Origin: a virus
Strand: one strand, 5' to 3'
Length of the DNA: 46,770 nucleotides
IMG/VR virus record: IMGVR_UViG_3300032334_000156
Location: 1-46,770 of that record
The notes under the pieces: generated by a model
The model's database searches: none
What the model saw: the letters and a program-made list of their open reading frames with translations, nothing else
Told to the model about the DNA's origin: nothing
Made by a program: the position numbers and the translations under genes
Shown here: positions 1 to 7,996 of the stretch, piece after piece
Position numbering within the stretch: position 1 is the first letter of the stretch
Layout: every line of letters starts with the position of its first letter

Positions 1-1041
1 GAGCATGGTATCGGCAAGACTCAACTCTTCCGTAACCTTGCCAAGAAGCCAGCGTACGCAGACCACCTGTTCATCGAACCCATCGACTGTTCGCAGTTGA
101 GCGACGGTTCTGTGTTCATGCCCGACATCGACCGTGAAGCGGGTGTATCCCGTGAGCTACCCAACGAGCGGCTTGGTGTCAGTAAGTTAAATCGCCATGG
201 CGTAGCTGGCTCGCGCCCAATCATGTTGTGCTTCGATGAGGTCGGCAAGACCACACGCTATATGCACAACATACTCGCACCACTGATCTACGAGGGGCGT
301 GTCGGTGACTACTACTTCCCCAAGGGTAGCCTGATCATGTGCGCTACGAACCTCACCATCGAGGGCTTGGGTGATGTGATCCAAGAGCACATCATGGACC
401 GGCTGACCCCTATCAACGTGCGCAAGTCTACTGCCGAGGAGTACGTGCAGTATGCGCAGGGTGCGGGTGTGCACCCCATGGTGATTGCCTACGTGGCTTC
501 ATATCCACAGGTTATGGAGTCGTTCATGGACTACGAGCCGGGGGGTATCCATCACGGCAAGGACTTGTCCCGTACCAATGGCAGGATCTACAACCCACGC
601 AAGAAGGGCGGCAAGTATGCGACGCCGCGCTCCATTAACAGGATGGGGACGATCCTTACCGCGCATGAGACCAAGGGTAAGACTGACGAGTTTACTTTGG
701 AGATGTTGCTGACTGGTGCGGTGGGTCGGTTGGTGGCGACCGAGTTCATGGCGTTCCGTGCGTTGGGCGAGAGTAACTGTTCGATTGCCCGTGTGCTACA
801 CGACCCGCTGACTGCGCCGGTATCTGACAACAAGATGGCGCAGATCCAGCAAGCGATGAAGCTCCTGTCCGTGATCGACAACCGCACGGATGCGCAGTTG
901 GCGTGTGCGTATGTGCGGCGCATGGCGCGTGAGGTGCAGTGCATGTTCGTCAATGGCGTGACGGGGAGCAACCGCAAAGCTATCTACCTGACGCTGGCTG
1001 TGTTCCTGCAAATGCAGAACGACGCCAAGATGATGCTCTAA
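1..1041 (+). CDS. MoxR-type AAA+ ATPase, 5' end cut by the window edge
   Basis: The reading frame is open from base 1, so the start lies outside the window; the first residues already belong to the Walker A loop (EHGIGKTQLF). Walker B is LCFDE near base 230 and a sensor-1-like CATN follows near base 342. This layout fits the MoxR/CobS group of AAA+ ATPases, which use ATP to remodel partner complexes and usually work with a VWA-domain protein. That partner is encoded directly downstream, after a 13-base gap. The stop at 1039-1041 is followed by an AGGAGG ribosome binding site for the next gene. The ATPase assignment is firm; the substrate is unknown. Confidence 0.88.
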   Translation, partial: EHGIGKTQLFRNLAKKPAYADHLFIEPIDCSQLSDGSVFMPDIDREAGVSRELPNERLGVSKLNRHGVAGSRPIMLCFDEVGKTTRYMHNILAPLIYEGRVGDYYFPKGSLIMCATNLTIEGLGDVIQEHIMDRLTPINVRKSTAEEYVQYAQGAGVHPMVIAYVASYPQVMESFMDYEPGGIHHGKDLSRTNGRIYNPRKKGGKYATPRSINRMGTILTAHETKGKTDEFTLEMLLTGAVGRLVATEFMAFRALGESNCSIARVLHDPLTAPVSDNKMAQIQQAMKLLSVIDNRTDAQLACAYVRRMAREVQCMFVNGVTGSNRKAIYLTLAVFLQMQNDAKMML

Positions 1042-1054
1042 ACAGGAGGCGATG

Positions 1055-2260
1055 ATGAGTCTACATTCATGGGATAGATTACCGCTCGACATGCGGATAA
1101 CCGCAGTCAACATCGACTGCGCTAGGCATCCGAAGTTCGCCGTCATGGCGGGCGTGATCATGATGGGGCAGAACAAGATCAAGCAGATCAAGACTGCCGC
1201 CACCAATGGCCGGGACGTTCACTACGGTGAGACGTTCTCTCTTGGACTGGACCGCAAGCAACTGCGGTACTTGGCGCTACATGAGAACGGACACAAGGCT
1301 CTGATGCACTGCGTCCTGCCCATGTACAAACAACTATCCAAGAAGTATCCGAGGCTGACCAATCAGGCGCAGGATTACGTGATCAATGGATGGATCGAGG
1401 AACTGGACCCCAACTTTGAGTTCGTGGATCGACCGTGCGAGGGCCTGTGTATCGACAAGCGGTTCGACGGGATGTCCTTCATCGACATCATGAAGATACT
1501 GATCAAGGAGGCAGAGGAACGCGGCGACGACCCAACAGAAGAAAAGGATGGCGATCATGACTTCGACGAACACATCGACGGCGACCAAGACTTTGCGCCA
1601 GAGGAGCAAGAGCAGATCCAGAAGGAGGTTGATAGCGCACTGCGTCAGGGCGAGTTCTTGGCGCGCAAGCTGGCCGGTAAGGGGTCGGGGGGCCGGGACA
1701 TCTTTGGGCTGGCGCAAGACCGGAGCACCAACTGGATCGACCCTATGCGGGAGTTCATCGAGGAGATGACTCGCGGGGATGAGAATGGCCGGTTGATACC
1801 GCCCAACAAGCGCATGTTTGCAAGTGGCTACATCTTCCCCTCACGCTACGACGAGACGGTCGGGGACTTGGTTATCGCATGCGATACCTCCGGGTCCATG
1901 GGTCCGTACTACACGCTGATCTTCGGCGAGGTGGCGCGTATCTGTCAGGACACCAAGCCGCAGAGCGTACGTGTCCTGTGGTGGGACTCAGCAGTGTGTC
2001 ACGACCAAGTGTTCAAGCCAGACGATTACGGCAGTATCGCCACGCTACTCAAGCCCAAGGGGGGCGGCGGCACCGAGCCGCAGTGCGTGGTGGACTACAT
2101 GAAAGCTAAAGAGATCAAGCCCAAGGCGATGATCTGGATCACAGACGGTTACATCGGTGGTGAACCACACAACGAAGTGCCAGCGTTGTGGGGTGTGGTG
2201 GGGAACGACCGCTTCGTTCCCCGGTTTGGCAAGTTAGTACGTATCCCAACGGAGCTTTGA
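1055..2260 (+). CDS. VWA-like protein with metallopeptidase motif (DUF2201-like)
   Basis: A 401-residue protein with two recognisable parts. The N-terminal half has a zincin motif HENGH (from about residue 76) followed by KALMH, as in the DUF2201 putative metallopeptidase domain. The C-terminal half is a VWA-like fold with a MIDAS motif DTSGSM from about residue 277 and WITDG near residue 359. A very acidic linker separates them. ATG codons occur at 1052 and 1055; AGGAGG at 1044-1049 is only 2 bases from the first and 5 from the second, so 1055 is preferred. With the upstream AAA+ ATPase it probably forms a MoxR/VWA machine; the zinc site suggests a protease, but activity is inferred. Confidence 0.85.
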   Translation: MSLHSWDRLPLDMRITAVNIDCARHPKFAVMAGVIMMGQNKIKQIKTAATNGRDVHYGETFSLGLDRKQLRYLALHENGHKALMHCVLPMYKQLSKKYPRLTNQAQDYVINGWIEELDPNFEFVDRPCEGLCIDKRFDGMSFIDIMKILIKEAEERGDDPTEEKDGDHDFDEHIDGDQDFAPEEQEQIQKEVDSALRQGEFLARKLAGKGSGGRDIFGLAQDRSTNWIDPMREFIEEMTRGDENGRLIPPNKRMFASGYIFPSRYDETVGDLVIACDTSGSMGPYYTLIFGEVARICQDTKPQSVRVLWWDSAVCHDQVFKPDDYGSIATLLKPKGGGGTEPQCVVDYMKAKEIKPKAMIWITDGYIGGEPHNEVPALWGVVGNDRFVPRFGKLVRIPTEL

Positions 2261-2262
2261 TT

Positions 2263-3159
2263 ATGGACATGCAGATCCCTCGCTACAACATCGACACCTG
2301 CGCAGTACTGGTGGAGTTCAACGCCAGCGTGTGGACAGCACGCAAGCTGGACAAGTCCACGACTGAGGAGGTTGTTACCAACAAGAACGCGGCGGCTAAG
2401 GATGCCGCACGTGTGAACAAGAACCTGCTGGCCGGGCGCACAGAACTGGATAAGATCCAGCAGATCGTGAACGCGGCGCGTACCTACCTCAACGACAACA
2501 CCCTGCCGTGGTCTAACAATGGACAGCGCATGCTCCCGCAGGCTACTTTCCTAGAGGTGGACAAGAAGCTGACCGAGTTCGGTGATCTGTTCTGGGCCGA
2601 GGTCCGTCCGTTCATTGATGTGTATCCGACGCTCATCGTGGCGCAAGCCATGGCTCTCGGTGATATGTTCAAGCGGCAGGACTACCCTACACAGGCTGAC
2701 ATCTCTCAGCGCTTCGCCTTCTCTGTGAACTACCTGCCCGTACCCACGGCGGGTGACTTCCGTATCGACGTAGGCAACGCCGCGATGAACGAAGCCCGTG
2801 ATGCGTGGTCGAAACGGCTTGAGAAGCTCACGGCTGAGCGGGTTGACAACGCCATGGCCGACGTTCGCTCACGCTTGAGCGACCACCTCAAGCGTATGTC
2901 AGATAGGCTGACGACAGACATCGTAGATGGACAACCGAAGGCTCGCAGAATTTACGATTCGGTTATTGACGGCGCGTTAGAACTATGCGATGTTGTCAAA
3001 GCTTTGAATGTAGTAGGTGACAAAAACCTAGAGGCCGCGCGGTATTCGTTGGAGTGTGCCCTCGTTGGGGTAACGCCTGATGAACTGCGCAAGAATGAGT
3101 ACGTGCGTGAAGGTACTAAGAAGGCCGTCGATGCCATCTTGGAACAGTTTAACTTTTGA
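2263..3159 (+). CDS. DUF3150-like protein of the MoxR/VWA cassette
   Basis: A 298-residue, mostly helical and charged protein. The ATG at 2263 (MDMQIPRYN) lies 2 bases after the previous stop and is preferred over in-frame upstream alternatives inside the VWA gene; 2269 is also possible. A conserved-looking core reads PVPTAGDFRID near residue 164, followed by a helical stretch rich in Arg, Lys and Asp. I recognise it tentatively as the DUF3150 family, whose members sit beside AAA+ ATPase and VWA genes in phages and bacteria. Function is unknown; the context suggests a third subunit or the substrate adaptor of that cassette. Confidence 0.7.
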   Translation: MDMQIPRYNIDTCAVLVEFNASVWTARKLDKSTTEEVVTNKNAAAKDAARVNKNLLAGRTELDKIQQIVNAARTYLNDNTLPWSNNGQRMLPQATFLEVDKKLTEFGDLFWAEVRPFIDVYPTLIVAQAMALGDMFKRQDYPTQADISQRFAFSVNYLPVPTAGDFRIDVGNAAMNEARDAWSKRLEKLTAERVDNAMADVRSRLSDHLKRMSDRLTTDIVDGQPKARRIYDSVIDGALELCDVVKALNVVGDKNLEAARYSLECALVGVTPDELRKNEYVREGTKKAVDAILEQFNF

Positions 3160-3171
3160 CATAGGACACAG

Positions 3172-3729
3172 GTGATTACCTTGCAAGACATCGCATCAGC
3201 GCTCAAGTCAGCCATAAAAGACTGGGAAGTAACTAAGGAACTTAACACTATGCAAACCGTAGACACCGCTAAAGTTCACCAGTGGGACGGCGCAGTACCC
3301 ACCGCAAAGCAACCCGTGGCGCACACCATCTTCAACTATGTGCGGGACAACCCGGGCATGCTCGTCGCACAGTACGTTGAGAAGTTGTCCGAGAAGGGCT
3401 TGATCCGTGGGTCAATCAGCTCGTACCTGTATCAGATGGTTGATACAAACCTGTTGTACGCAGACGCTGAGCGCAAACTGTATACACGGCACACAGAGTA
3501 CAAGACCCTCAAGCAACTCAAGCCAACGCCAAAAGCAAAGAAAGCTAAGAAGCCTGTGGTTGCCAAGCCCAAGCCCGTGGTCGCACCGGAACCTGTACGC
3601 ACAGTACACGTACAGCAGAAGGTTGACACCGTGGATCAGGATGTGGAGCGGATACTGTCTATGCTCAACGTGCGTACCGCACACAAGTTACGTGAGGCTC
3701 TGAACAACATCTTCAGTACGCACAAGTAA
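3172..3729 (+). CDS. Winged-helix-like hypothetical protein with Lys/Pro tail
   Basis: A 185-residue protein. The GTG at 3172 follows AGGA (3163-3166); an ATG at 3250 is an alternative start. The middle part, around residues 50-105, looks like a winged-helix unit (IFNYVRDNPG, then SSYLYQMVDTNLLY). A Lys/Pro/Ala-rich linker (about residues 118-145) and a short helical C-terminus follow. This suggests DNA binding, but no specific family is recognised. It lies 12 bases after the DUF3150-like gene and is probably cotranscribed with it. Confidence 0.65.
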   Translation: MITLQDIASALKSAIKDWEVTKELNTMQTVDTAKVHQWDGAVPTAKQPVAHTIFNYVRDNPGMLVAQYVEKLSEKGLIRGSISSYLYQMVDTNLLYADAERKLYTRHTEYKTLKQLKPTPKAKKAKKPVVAKPKPVVAPEPVRTVHVQQKVDTVDQDVERILSMLNVRTAHKLREALNNIFSTHK

Positions 3730-3899
3730 ACATAAGCCGGGGCTGCATCTCGATGCGGTGCTCGCACGTGGCTTGTATATCTTGTGCGTCCCGCAGGGGC
3801 AGGGTTCCCGGCTGTGTGGTTTGTGCCCTGCCCCACTCCCTCACCGCGAACCGAGGGGGCGCGGAATATACATTCCCCCCTCACTAATTTGGAACGCCA
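3730..3899 (+). promoter_or_regulatory. Structured intergenic region with inverted repeats
   Basis: This 170-base gap is the longest in the early module and shows no convincing gene. GGGGCAGGG at 3796-3804 pairs perfectly with CCCTGCCCC at 3826-3834 across a 21-base loop. A second hairpin pairs GAGGGGG (3853-3859) with CCCCCTC (3876-3882), with a smaller GAAT/ATTC pair inside its loop. Neither is followed by a T-run, so a classical intrinsic terminator is not supported. They may be transcript-processing or attenuator structures before the nuclease/polymerase genes, or protein-binding sites. Confidence 0.4.
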
Positions 3900-4196
3900 A
3901 TGGCTACGCCCGAAAGTTTAGTTAAGAAGCAGATCCGCGCAATACTCGATGAGGCGGGCGCGTACTACGCCATGCCAATTGGTAGCGGCTACGGAAACTC
4001 AGGTGTGCCTGACTTCCTTGCTTGTTGCAACGGGCGGTTCATTGGCATCGAAGCCAAGGCTGGAACAAACAAAGCTACTGCATTGCAAGAGAAGAATATC
4101 CAAAAGATATTTGACGCTGGCGGTGTTGGGTTAGTTATAAACGAACACAACCTATCTGAATTGCGGGAGCTACTTGAATGGACGATGAGACTCTAA
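3900..4196 (+). CDS. VRR-NUC domain nuclease
   Basis: A 98-residue protein that is essentially a lone VRR-NUC domain, a PD-(D/E)XK-type nuclease fold. Visible catalytic elements are an N-terminal Glu (E5), GVPDF with P37-D38, and IEAK with E51 and K53, followed by Q63. Stand-alone VRR-NUC proteins are common in phages, usually near replication genes, and are thought to act on branched DNA or recombination intermediates. The ATG at 3900 has a short GGA upstream. The 3' end overlaps the next gene by 19 bases. Confidence 0.87.
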   Translation: MATPESLVKKQIRAILDEAGAYYAMPIGSGYGNSGVPDFLACCNGRFIGIEAKAGTNKATALQEKNIQKIFDAGGVGLVINEHNLSELRELLEWTMRL

Positions 4197-4420
4197 GCCC
4201 GGGCTACGTAAATCTGCAACGTGTAGCAGAGATGTTGCAGAGTTGTTTGAAAACATCCGATGATGCGCAAGGCGTGTTCCTTTACAACAGGGGCGGTACG
4301 CTGGCAATTGTCACGTTCAATGCGACGCCGGTTGATGTGTTCAACATGGCTATACAGACGGCATACACGATAGAGAAGTCGGTAACAGAAGACATGCCAC
4401 CAAAGGAGATGTTCAATTGA
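4178..4420 (+). CDS. Small hypothetical protein upstream of DNA polymerase
   Basis: An 80-residue protein not recognised as any named family. It has an amphipathic N-terminal helix (VNLQRVAEMLQSCL), a beta-rich middle (GVFLYNRGGTLAIVTFNA) and a helical C-terminus. It starts inside the VRR-NUC gene and its TGA (4418-4420) overlaps the TTG start of the polymerase, so translational coupling to both neighbours is likely. Confidence 0.65.
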   Translation: MDDETLSPGYVNLQRVAEMLQSCLKTSDDAQGVFLYNRGGTLAIVTFNATPVDVFNMAIQTAYTIEKSVTEDMPPKEMFN

Positions 4421-6369
4421 ACATAGTGACAATAGATTTTGAGACTCGATGGGACAGCAAGGAGTACACGCTATCCAAGCTGACAACTGAGGAGTATATT
4501 CGTGACCCCCGCTTCAAGGCATTCGGTGCTTGCTTACATGACTATGGATCAGATGAAGACATCAAGTGGTACAACGGCGACGACCTGCGTGAAGCCCTTG
4601 CACAGTATGACTGGACCAAGACCGCAATCCTTGCGCACAACGCACAGTTCGATGTCGCCATCCTTGAGTGGAAGTACAATTGTCACCCAGCTTTTATCCT
4701 TGACACGCTCAGCATGGCGCGCGCCCTGCGTGGAGCAGAAGCAGGGAACTCACTCGCAAAGCTAGCGTCTGACTTCCGTCTGCCGCCCAAGGGTAAGGCG
4801 GTGCACGACACGAACGGACTGCAAGAGATCACGCCAGAGATCGAGGCCGAGCTAGCGGCGTACTGTGCACACGATGTGGAGTTGTGCGAAGCAATCTTTG
4901 AACGCCTGTCCGTTAACTACCCCGCCAAAGAGTTGCGTCTGATCGACATGACTCTGCGCATGTACACCCGCCCCATGCTGTTGCTTGATGGCGGCATGTT
5001 GATCAACGCAATCAGTCAAGAGTCCAGCTATCGGACTGAACTACTGGAGAGACTCAATGTTAAGGAGGAAGACCTCGCGTCGAACCAGAAGTTCGCATCG
5101 TTACTGGAGAGTGTTGGGGTTGAACCGCCGCGTAAGCTTAGTAAAACAACTGGTAATCAGACGCTTGCGCTCGCTAAAACGGACGCCCTCTTTCAAGCGA
5201 TACTTAACGGAGAGAATGAACCGGCTGCTCTACTCTGCGAAGCCCGACTTAAAGTAAAGTCAACGAGCGAACGAACCCGAGCGCAACGATTCTCGGACAT
5301 CAGTAGACGCGGCGCTCTGCCTGTGCCGCTCAGCTATTACGGGGCGTCAACGGGACGGTGGACTGCGAGCAAGGGGTCTGCTATCAACATGCAGAACCTC
5401 AAGCGTGGGTCGTTCCTGCGCCGTGCAATCATGGCACCGGAGGGGTATCAGTTAGTAGTCGGTGACCTGTCGCAGATCGAGCCGCGTGTGCTGGCGTGGC
5501 TGGCTGACTACCAAGATATGCTGGACATCTTCCGCTCTGGCGCTGATCCATACGCACAGTTCGGCGCGAAGATGTTTCGTATCCCGGGCATGACCAAGGA
5601 GTCGCACCCTGACCTGCGCCAGTCTGCCAAGTCTGCGCTACTGGGGTGTGGGTACGGTCTGGGCTGGCAGTCGTTTGCGTCTCAGTTGCTGGTCGGCTTC
5701 CTCGGTGCGCCGCCTGTGCGGTACGACAAGAAGTTTGCCAAGACGCTTGGCGTGGGTCCTGAGTACGTAAGCAAGTTTGTTTCGTGGCAAGACAACATGG
5801 ACAAGCTTAACGCTATCCCACGGATCTGTAGCGACCTTGAGATACTAACGCATGCCGTAGCAAGCAAAATGATCATCGACACGTACCGCGCAACTGCATG
5901 GCCGGTCAAAGCGTTCTGGGATATGTGTACAGAACTACTGGGCGCTTCGTTGTACGGCGGCGAGCCGTACACGCACAAGTGCCTGACGTTTGAGAAGGGA
6001 GCGATCCTACTTCCCAACCGTATGTACATCCGGTATGATGACCTCAAGCAAGTAGCGGATGAGGAAGGTCGCTCGCAATGGGTCTATGGCCCGGACGAGA
6101 CCAAGCTCTACGCAGGGAAGATTACTAACAATGTCACGCAAGCATTGGCTCGCATCGTGATGACTGACGGCATGCTGCGCGTGGCGAAACGCTACCCAGT
6201 TGTCGGGACAGTTCACGATGAGTTGATCTGCGTGGTGCCGGACTCTGAGGTTGATGAGGCTAAGGCGTGGGTCTTAGAACAGATGACCGTGGAGCCAATC
6301 TATATGCCGGGGATACCTCTGGCCGCTGACGTTGGCGCACACCGTCGATATGGGGATGCAAAGAAGTGA
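4417..6369 (+). CDS. Family A DNA polymerase with 3'-5' exonuclease (T7 type)
   Basis: A 650-residue replicative polymerase. The exonuclease domain shows Exo I DFET (D7, E9), Exo II as HNAQFD, and Exo III as YCAHD. The polymerase domain shows motif A as GDLSQIEPR (D350), motif B as RQSAKSALLGCGYG, and motif C as VHDE (D601). Length and layout match T7-like phage polymerases without a 5' nuclease domain. Translation probably starts at TTG 4417, 8 bases after AAAGGAG (4402-4408) and overlapping the preceding stop. The 3' end overlaps the next gene by 4 bases. No thioredoxin-binding insertion was identified. Confidence 0.96.
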   Translation: MNIVTIDFETRWDSKEYTLSKLTTEEYIRDPRFKAFGACLHDYGSDEDIKWYNGDDLREALAQYDWTKTAILAHNAQFDVAILEWKYNCHPAFILDTLSMARALRGAEAGNSLAKLASDFRLPPKGKAVHDTNGLQEITPEIEAELAAYCAHDVELCEAIFERLSVNYPAKELRLIDMTLRMYTRPMLLLDGGMLINAISQESSYRTELLERLNVKEEDLASNQKFASLLESVGVEPPRKLSKTTGNQTLALAKTDALFQAILNGENEPAALLCEARLKVKSTSERTRAQRFSDISRRGALPVPLSYYGASTGRWTASKGSAINMQNLKRGSFLRRAIMAPEGYQLVVGDLSQIEPRVLAWLADYQDMLDIFRSGADPYAQFGAKMFRIPGMTKESHPDLRQSAKSALLGCGYGLGWQSFASQLLVGFLGAPPVRYDKKFAKTLGVGPEYVSKFVSWQDNMDKLNAIPRICSDLEILTHAVASKMIIDTYRATAWPVKAFWDMCTELLGASLYGGEPYTHKCLTFEKGAILLPNRMYIRYDDLKQVADEEGRSQWVYGPDETKLYAGKITNNVTQALARIVMTDGMLRVAKRYPVVGTVHDELICVVPDSEVDEAKAWVLEQMTVEPIYMPGIPLAADVGAHRRYGDAKK

Positions 6370-6662
6370 TACCGGACAACGTACTGATAGGAAACAAACT
6401 GTACACAGTGCACGTGCTCGACCATCTAAAGCACGATCACCTTGGGTATATCGACTACGACAGACAAACAATCGAGGTATCACGCTACCGATTCGACAAC
6501 ACAGAAGTAAGTCCCAAAGAACTAGAGCATGCGTTCTGGCATGAAGTAACCCATGGAATACTCAAAGACATGCACCACAAACTAGAGAGTAATGAGAAGT
6601 TTGTTGATGCGTTCGGCCTGCGGCTGGCGCAGATCCAGCGCTGGATGCGGGGTGAGAGATGA
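6366..6662 (+). CDS. Small HExxH zincin-like protein
   Basis: A 98-residue protein with a canonical zinc-protease motif in FWHEVTHGIL (H59, E60, H63). A beta-rich N-terminal half (YTVHVLDHLKHDHLGYIDY) leads into it, as in small phage ImmA/IrrE-like or minigluzincin folds. A third zinc ligand could be a downstream His or Glu, but it cannot be fixed by eye. The start is GTG 6366, overlapping the polymerase stop; the end overlaps the next gene by 4 bases. Its place between polymerase and nuclease suggests an early role, perhaps cleavage of a host or phage regulator; that is inference. Confidence 0.75.
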   Translation: MIPDNVLIGNKLYTVHVLDHLKHDHLGYIDYDRQTIEVSRYRFDNTEVSPKELEHAFWHEVTHGILKDMHHKLESNEKFVDAFGLRLAQIQRWMRGER

Positions 6663-7324
6663 AGCCGGTAACGTGGAGCCACTCAAGTCTCAAGGACTTT
6701 GAGGGATGCGCGCGCCGGTATCACGAAGTCAAAGTGCTGAAGAAGCACCCGTTCCAAGAGACCGACGCTACCCGCTACGGCACCGAATTACACAAAGCCG
6801 CTGAGCTATACGTTGCTAAAGGCACGGAGTTGCCCGAGCAGTTCGGGTTCATCCAGCCAACACTCGACGCATTGCTTACCAAGACTGGGCGCAAGCTACC
6901 CGAGTATCAGATGGCGCTGACCAAGGAACTCAACCCATGCAAGTGGGACGCCGCCAACATGTGGGTGCGCGGCATCGCTGATCTGCTGATCATTGACGAC
7001 GATGGGTTGACTGCATGGATTGCTGACTACAAGACAGGCAACAACAAGTACCCAGATCGTGATCAATTGAAGCTGATGTCTCTGCTTGTGTTCGCGCACT
7101 TCCCACACATACGCAAAGTTAATTCGGCTCTGTTATTTGTTGTGAAGAACGACATGGTGACCATGACCATGGACCGGGAGGACATCGAGCCGTTGTGGTG
7201 GGAGTACAGGGAGCGCATCGCCAAGCTGGAGGCGGCGTTTGCTAATGACGTATGGAACCCAACGCGCACCCCGCTATGCGGTTGGTGCACGGTTAAGTCG
7301 TGCGAGTTCAATCCCAAACACTAA
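6659..7324 (+). CDS. PD-(D/E)XK nuclease, RecB/Cas4-like, with probable Fe-S cysteines
   Basis: A 221-residue nuclease. Motifs in order are WSHSSLKDFEGC at the N-terminus, YGTELHKAAE (H45), GIADLLI (D108), ADYKTG (D123, K125) and QLKLM (Q136), the standard RecB/Cas4-type arrangement. Four cysteines are placed as in Fe-S-cluster nucleases: C17 alone near the N-terminus, and C207, C210, C215 at the C-terminus. Such proteins process DNA ends in recombination and repair. The ATG overlaps the previous stop by 4 bases. No cas1 or CRISPR array is nearby, so a CRISPR role is not supported. Confidence 0.9.
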   Translation: MKPVTWSHSSLKDFEGCARRYHEVKVLKKHPFQETDATRYGTELHKAAELYVAKGTELPEQFGFIQPTLDALLTKTGRKLPEYQMALTKELNPCKWDAANMWVRGIADLLIIDDDGLTAWIADYKTGNNKYPDRDQLKLMSLLVFAHFPHIRKVNSALLFVVKNDMVTMTMDREDIEPLWWEYRERIAKLEAAFANDVWNPTRTPLCGWCTVKSCEFNPKH

Positions 7325-7332
7325 GCAACAGT

Positions 7333-7521
7333 ATGAAATGTCCTGAATGTTTGTGGCCGATGAAGACTAAAGATACGCGGCAGTGGAAAGATACAGCCAG
7401 AGATTTTGATTGGGTTGAGCGGCGCAGGGTATGTTCTTTATGTAACTACCGGATTATGACAATCGAGATGCCCAAAGAAGTCTGGGCTAAATATACGGAG
7501 GGCAATGATGACCAAGGGTGA
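7333..7521 (+). CDS. Stand-alone NrdR-like zinc ribbon
   Basis: A 62-residue protein with a zinc ribbon, CPEC (C3, C6) and CSLC (C34, C37), separated by a basic stretch ending ERRRVC. This closely resembles the N-terminal zinc ribbon of NrdR, the repressor of ribonucleotide reductase genes, but the ATP-cone domain is absent. The ATG at 7333 is used because the residues match the domain start. It may bind DNA and interfere with or mimic NrdR, or be an unrelated treble-clef protein. Confidence 0.7.
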   Translation: MKCPECLWPMKTKDTRQWKDTARDFDWVERRRVCSLCNYRIMTIEMPKEVWAKYTEGNDDQG

Positions 7522-7708
7522 AGCATGGCGCGAATGGTGGATGGAGAAACACGGCAAGCACATGCCGATGGGTGGGTATCACCCGATGGAAGGAGCTATA
7601 TATGACGCATTTACCGCAGGATGGGAAGCCAGAACCGCCGACTTGTCAGCAGTGCCGAATAAAACCAGCGACGTTCAAAACCCCGACGACAAACGGCAAG
7701 GGGTTTAG
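7505..7708 (+). CDS. Small hypothetical protein with AGWEAR motif
   Basis: A 67-residue protein starting at ATG 7505 or 7508, overlapping the zinc-ribbon gene by 17 bases. It contains EAWREWW and AFTAGWEAR, a pattern common in small accessory phage proteins of unknown function. Its last 107 bases are shared out of frame with the next gene, so its C-terminal tail (after AGWEAR) may be poorly constrained. Confidence 0.6.
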   Translation: MMTKGEAWREWWMEKHGKHMPMGGYHPMEGAIYDAFTAGWEARTADLSAVPNKTSDVQNPDDKRQGV

Positions 7709-7772
7709 ATGGAAGTGTGAGACTTGCTACAAACGATTGGCTTTGAGTGGCTTTAAGGAGAAGCATGTATGA
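7602..7772 (+). CDS. Small four-cysteine zinc-finger protein
   Basis: A 56-residue protein. The ATG at 7602 is preceded by AAGGAG at near-ideal spacing, although it lies inside the previous gene in another frame. Cysteine pairs CQQC (C15, C18) and CETC (C39, C42) suggest one zinc-binding ribbon with a basic surface. The TGA overlaps the ATG of the DUF3310 gene. Role unknown; probably nucleic acid or protein binding. Confidence 0.65.
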   Translation: MTHLPQDGKPEPPTCQQCRIKPATFKTPTTNGKGFRWKCETCYKRLALSGFKEKHV

Positions 7773-7996
7773 AAGCAGACGACATACAAATAGGTGGTGA
7801 TCACTACAAAGAGATGGGCGTCCCGCCATGGGATGTGATGCAAGCGGTGTTGACCCACGAAGAATTCGTTGGGTTCCTCAAGGGCAACATCATCAAGTAC
7901 GCCATGCGTCAAGGCAGGAAAGATTCTGACGATGCAGGCAAGTGCGTCCACTACAAGCAGAAGCTGGCCGAGGTGGAGAAGGAGGGTGGATGGTGA
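7769..7996 (+). CDS. DUF3310 family protein
   Basis: A 75-residue protein matching the DUF3310 family by its hallmark IGGDHYKEMGVPPWDVM near the N-terminus, plus a helical part with NIIKYAMRQGRKD. The family is widespread in phage early regions and is often labelled a nucleotide-kinase-like protein, without firm biochemical proof that I can cite. The ATG at 7769 has AAGGAG 8 bases upstream. The final codons overlap the next gene. Confidence 0.88.
   Translation: MKADDIQIGGDHYKEMGVPPWDVMQAVLTHEEFVGFLKGNIIKYAMRQGRKDSDDAGKCVHYKQKLAEVEKEGGW

Noticed and set aside
6659-7324. CRISPR-Cas adaptation locus suggested by the Cas4-like nuclease
   Set aside because: No cas1, cas2 or repeat array was seen in the window.
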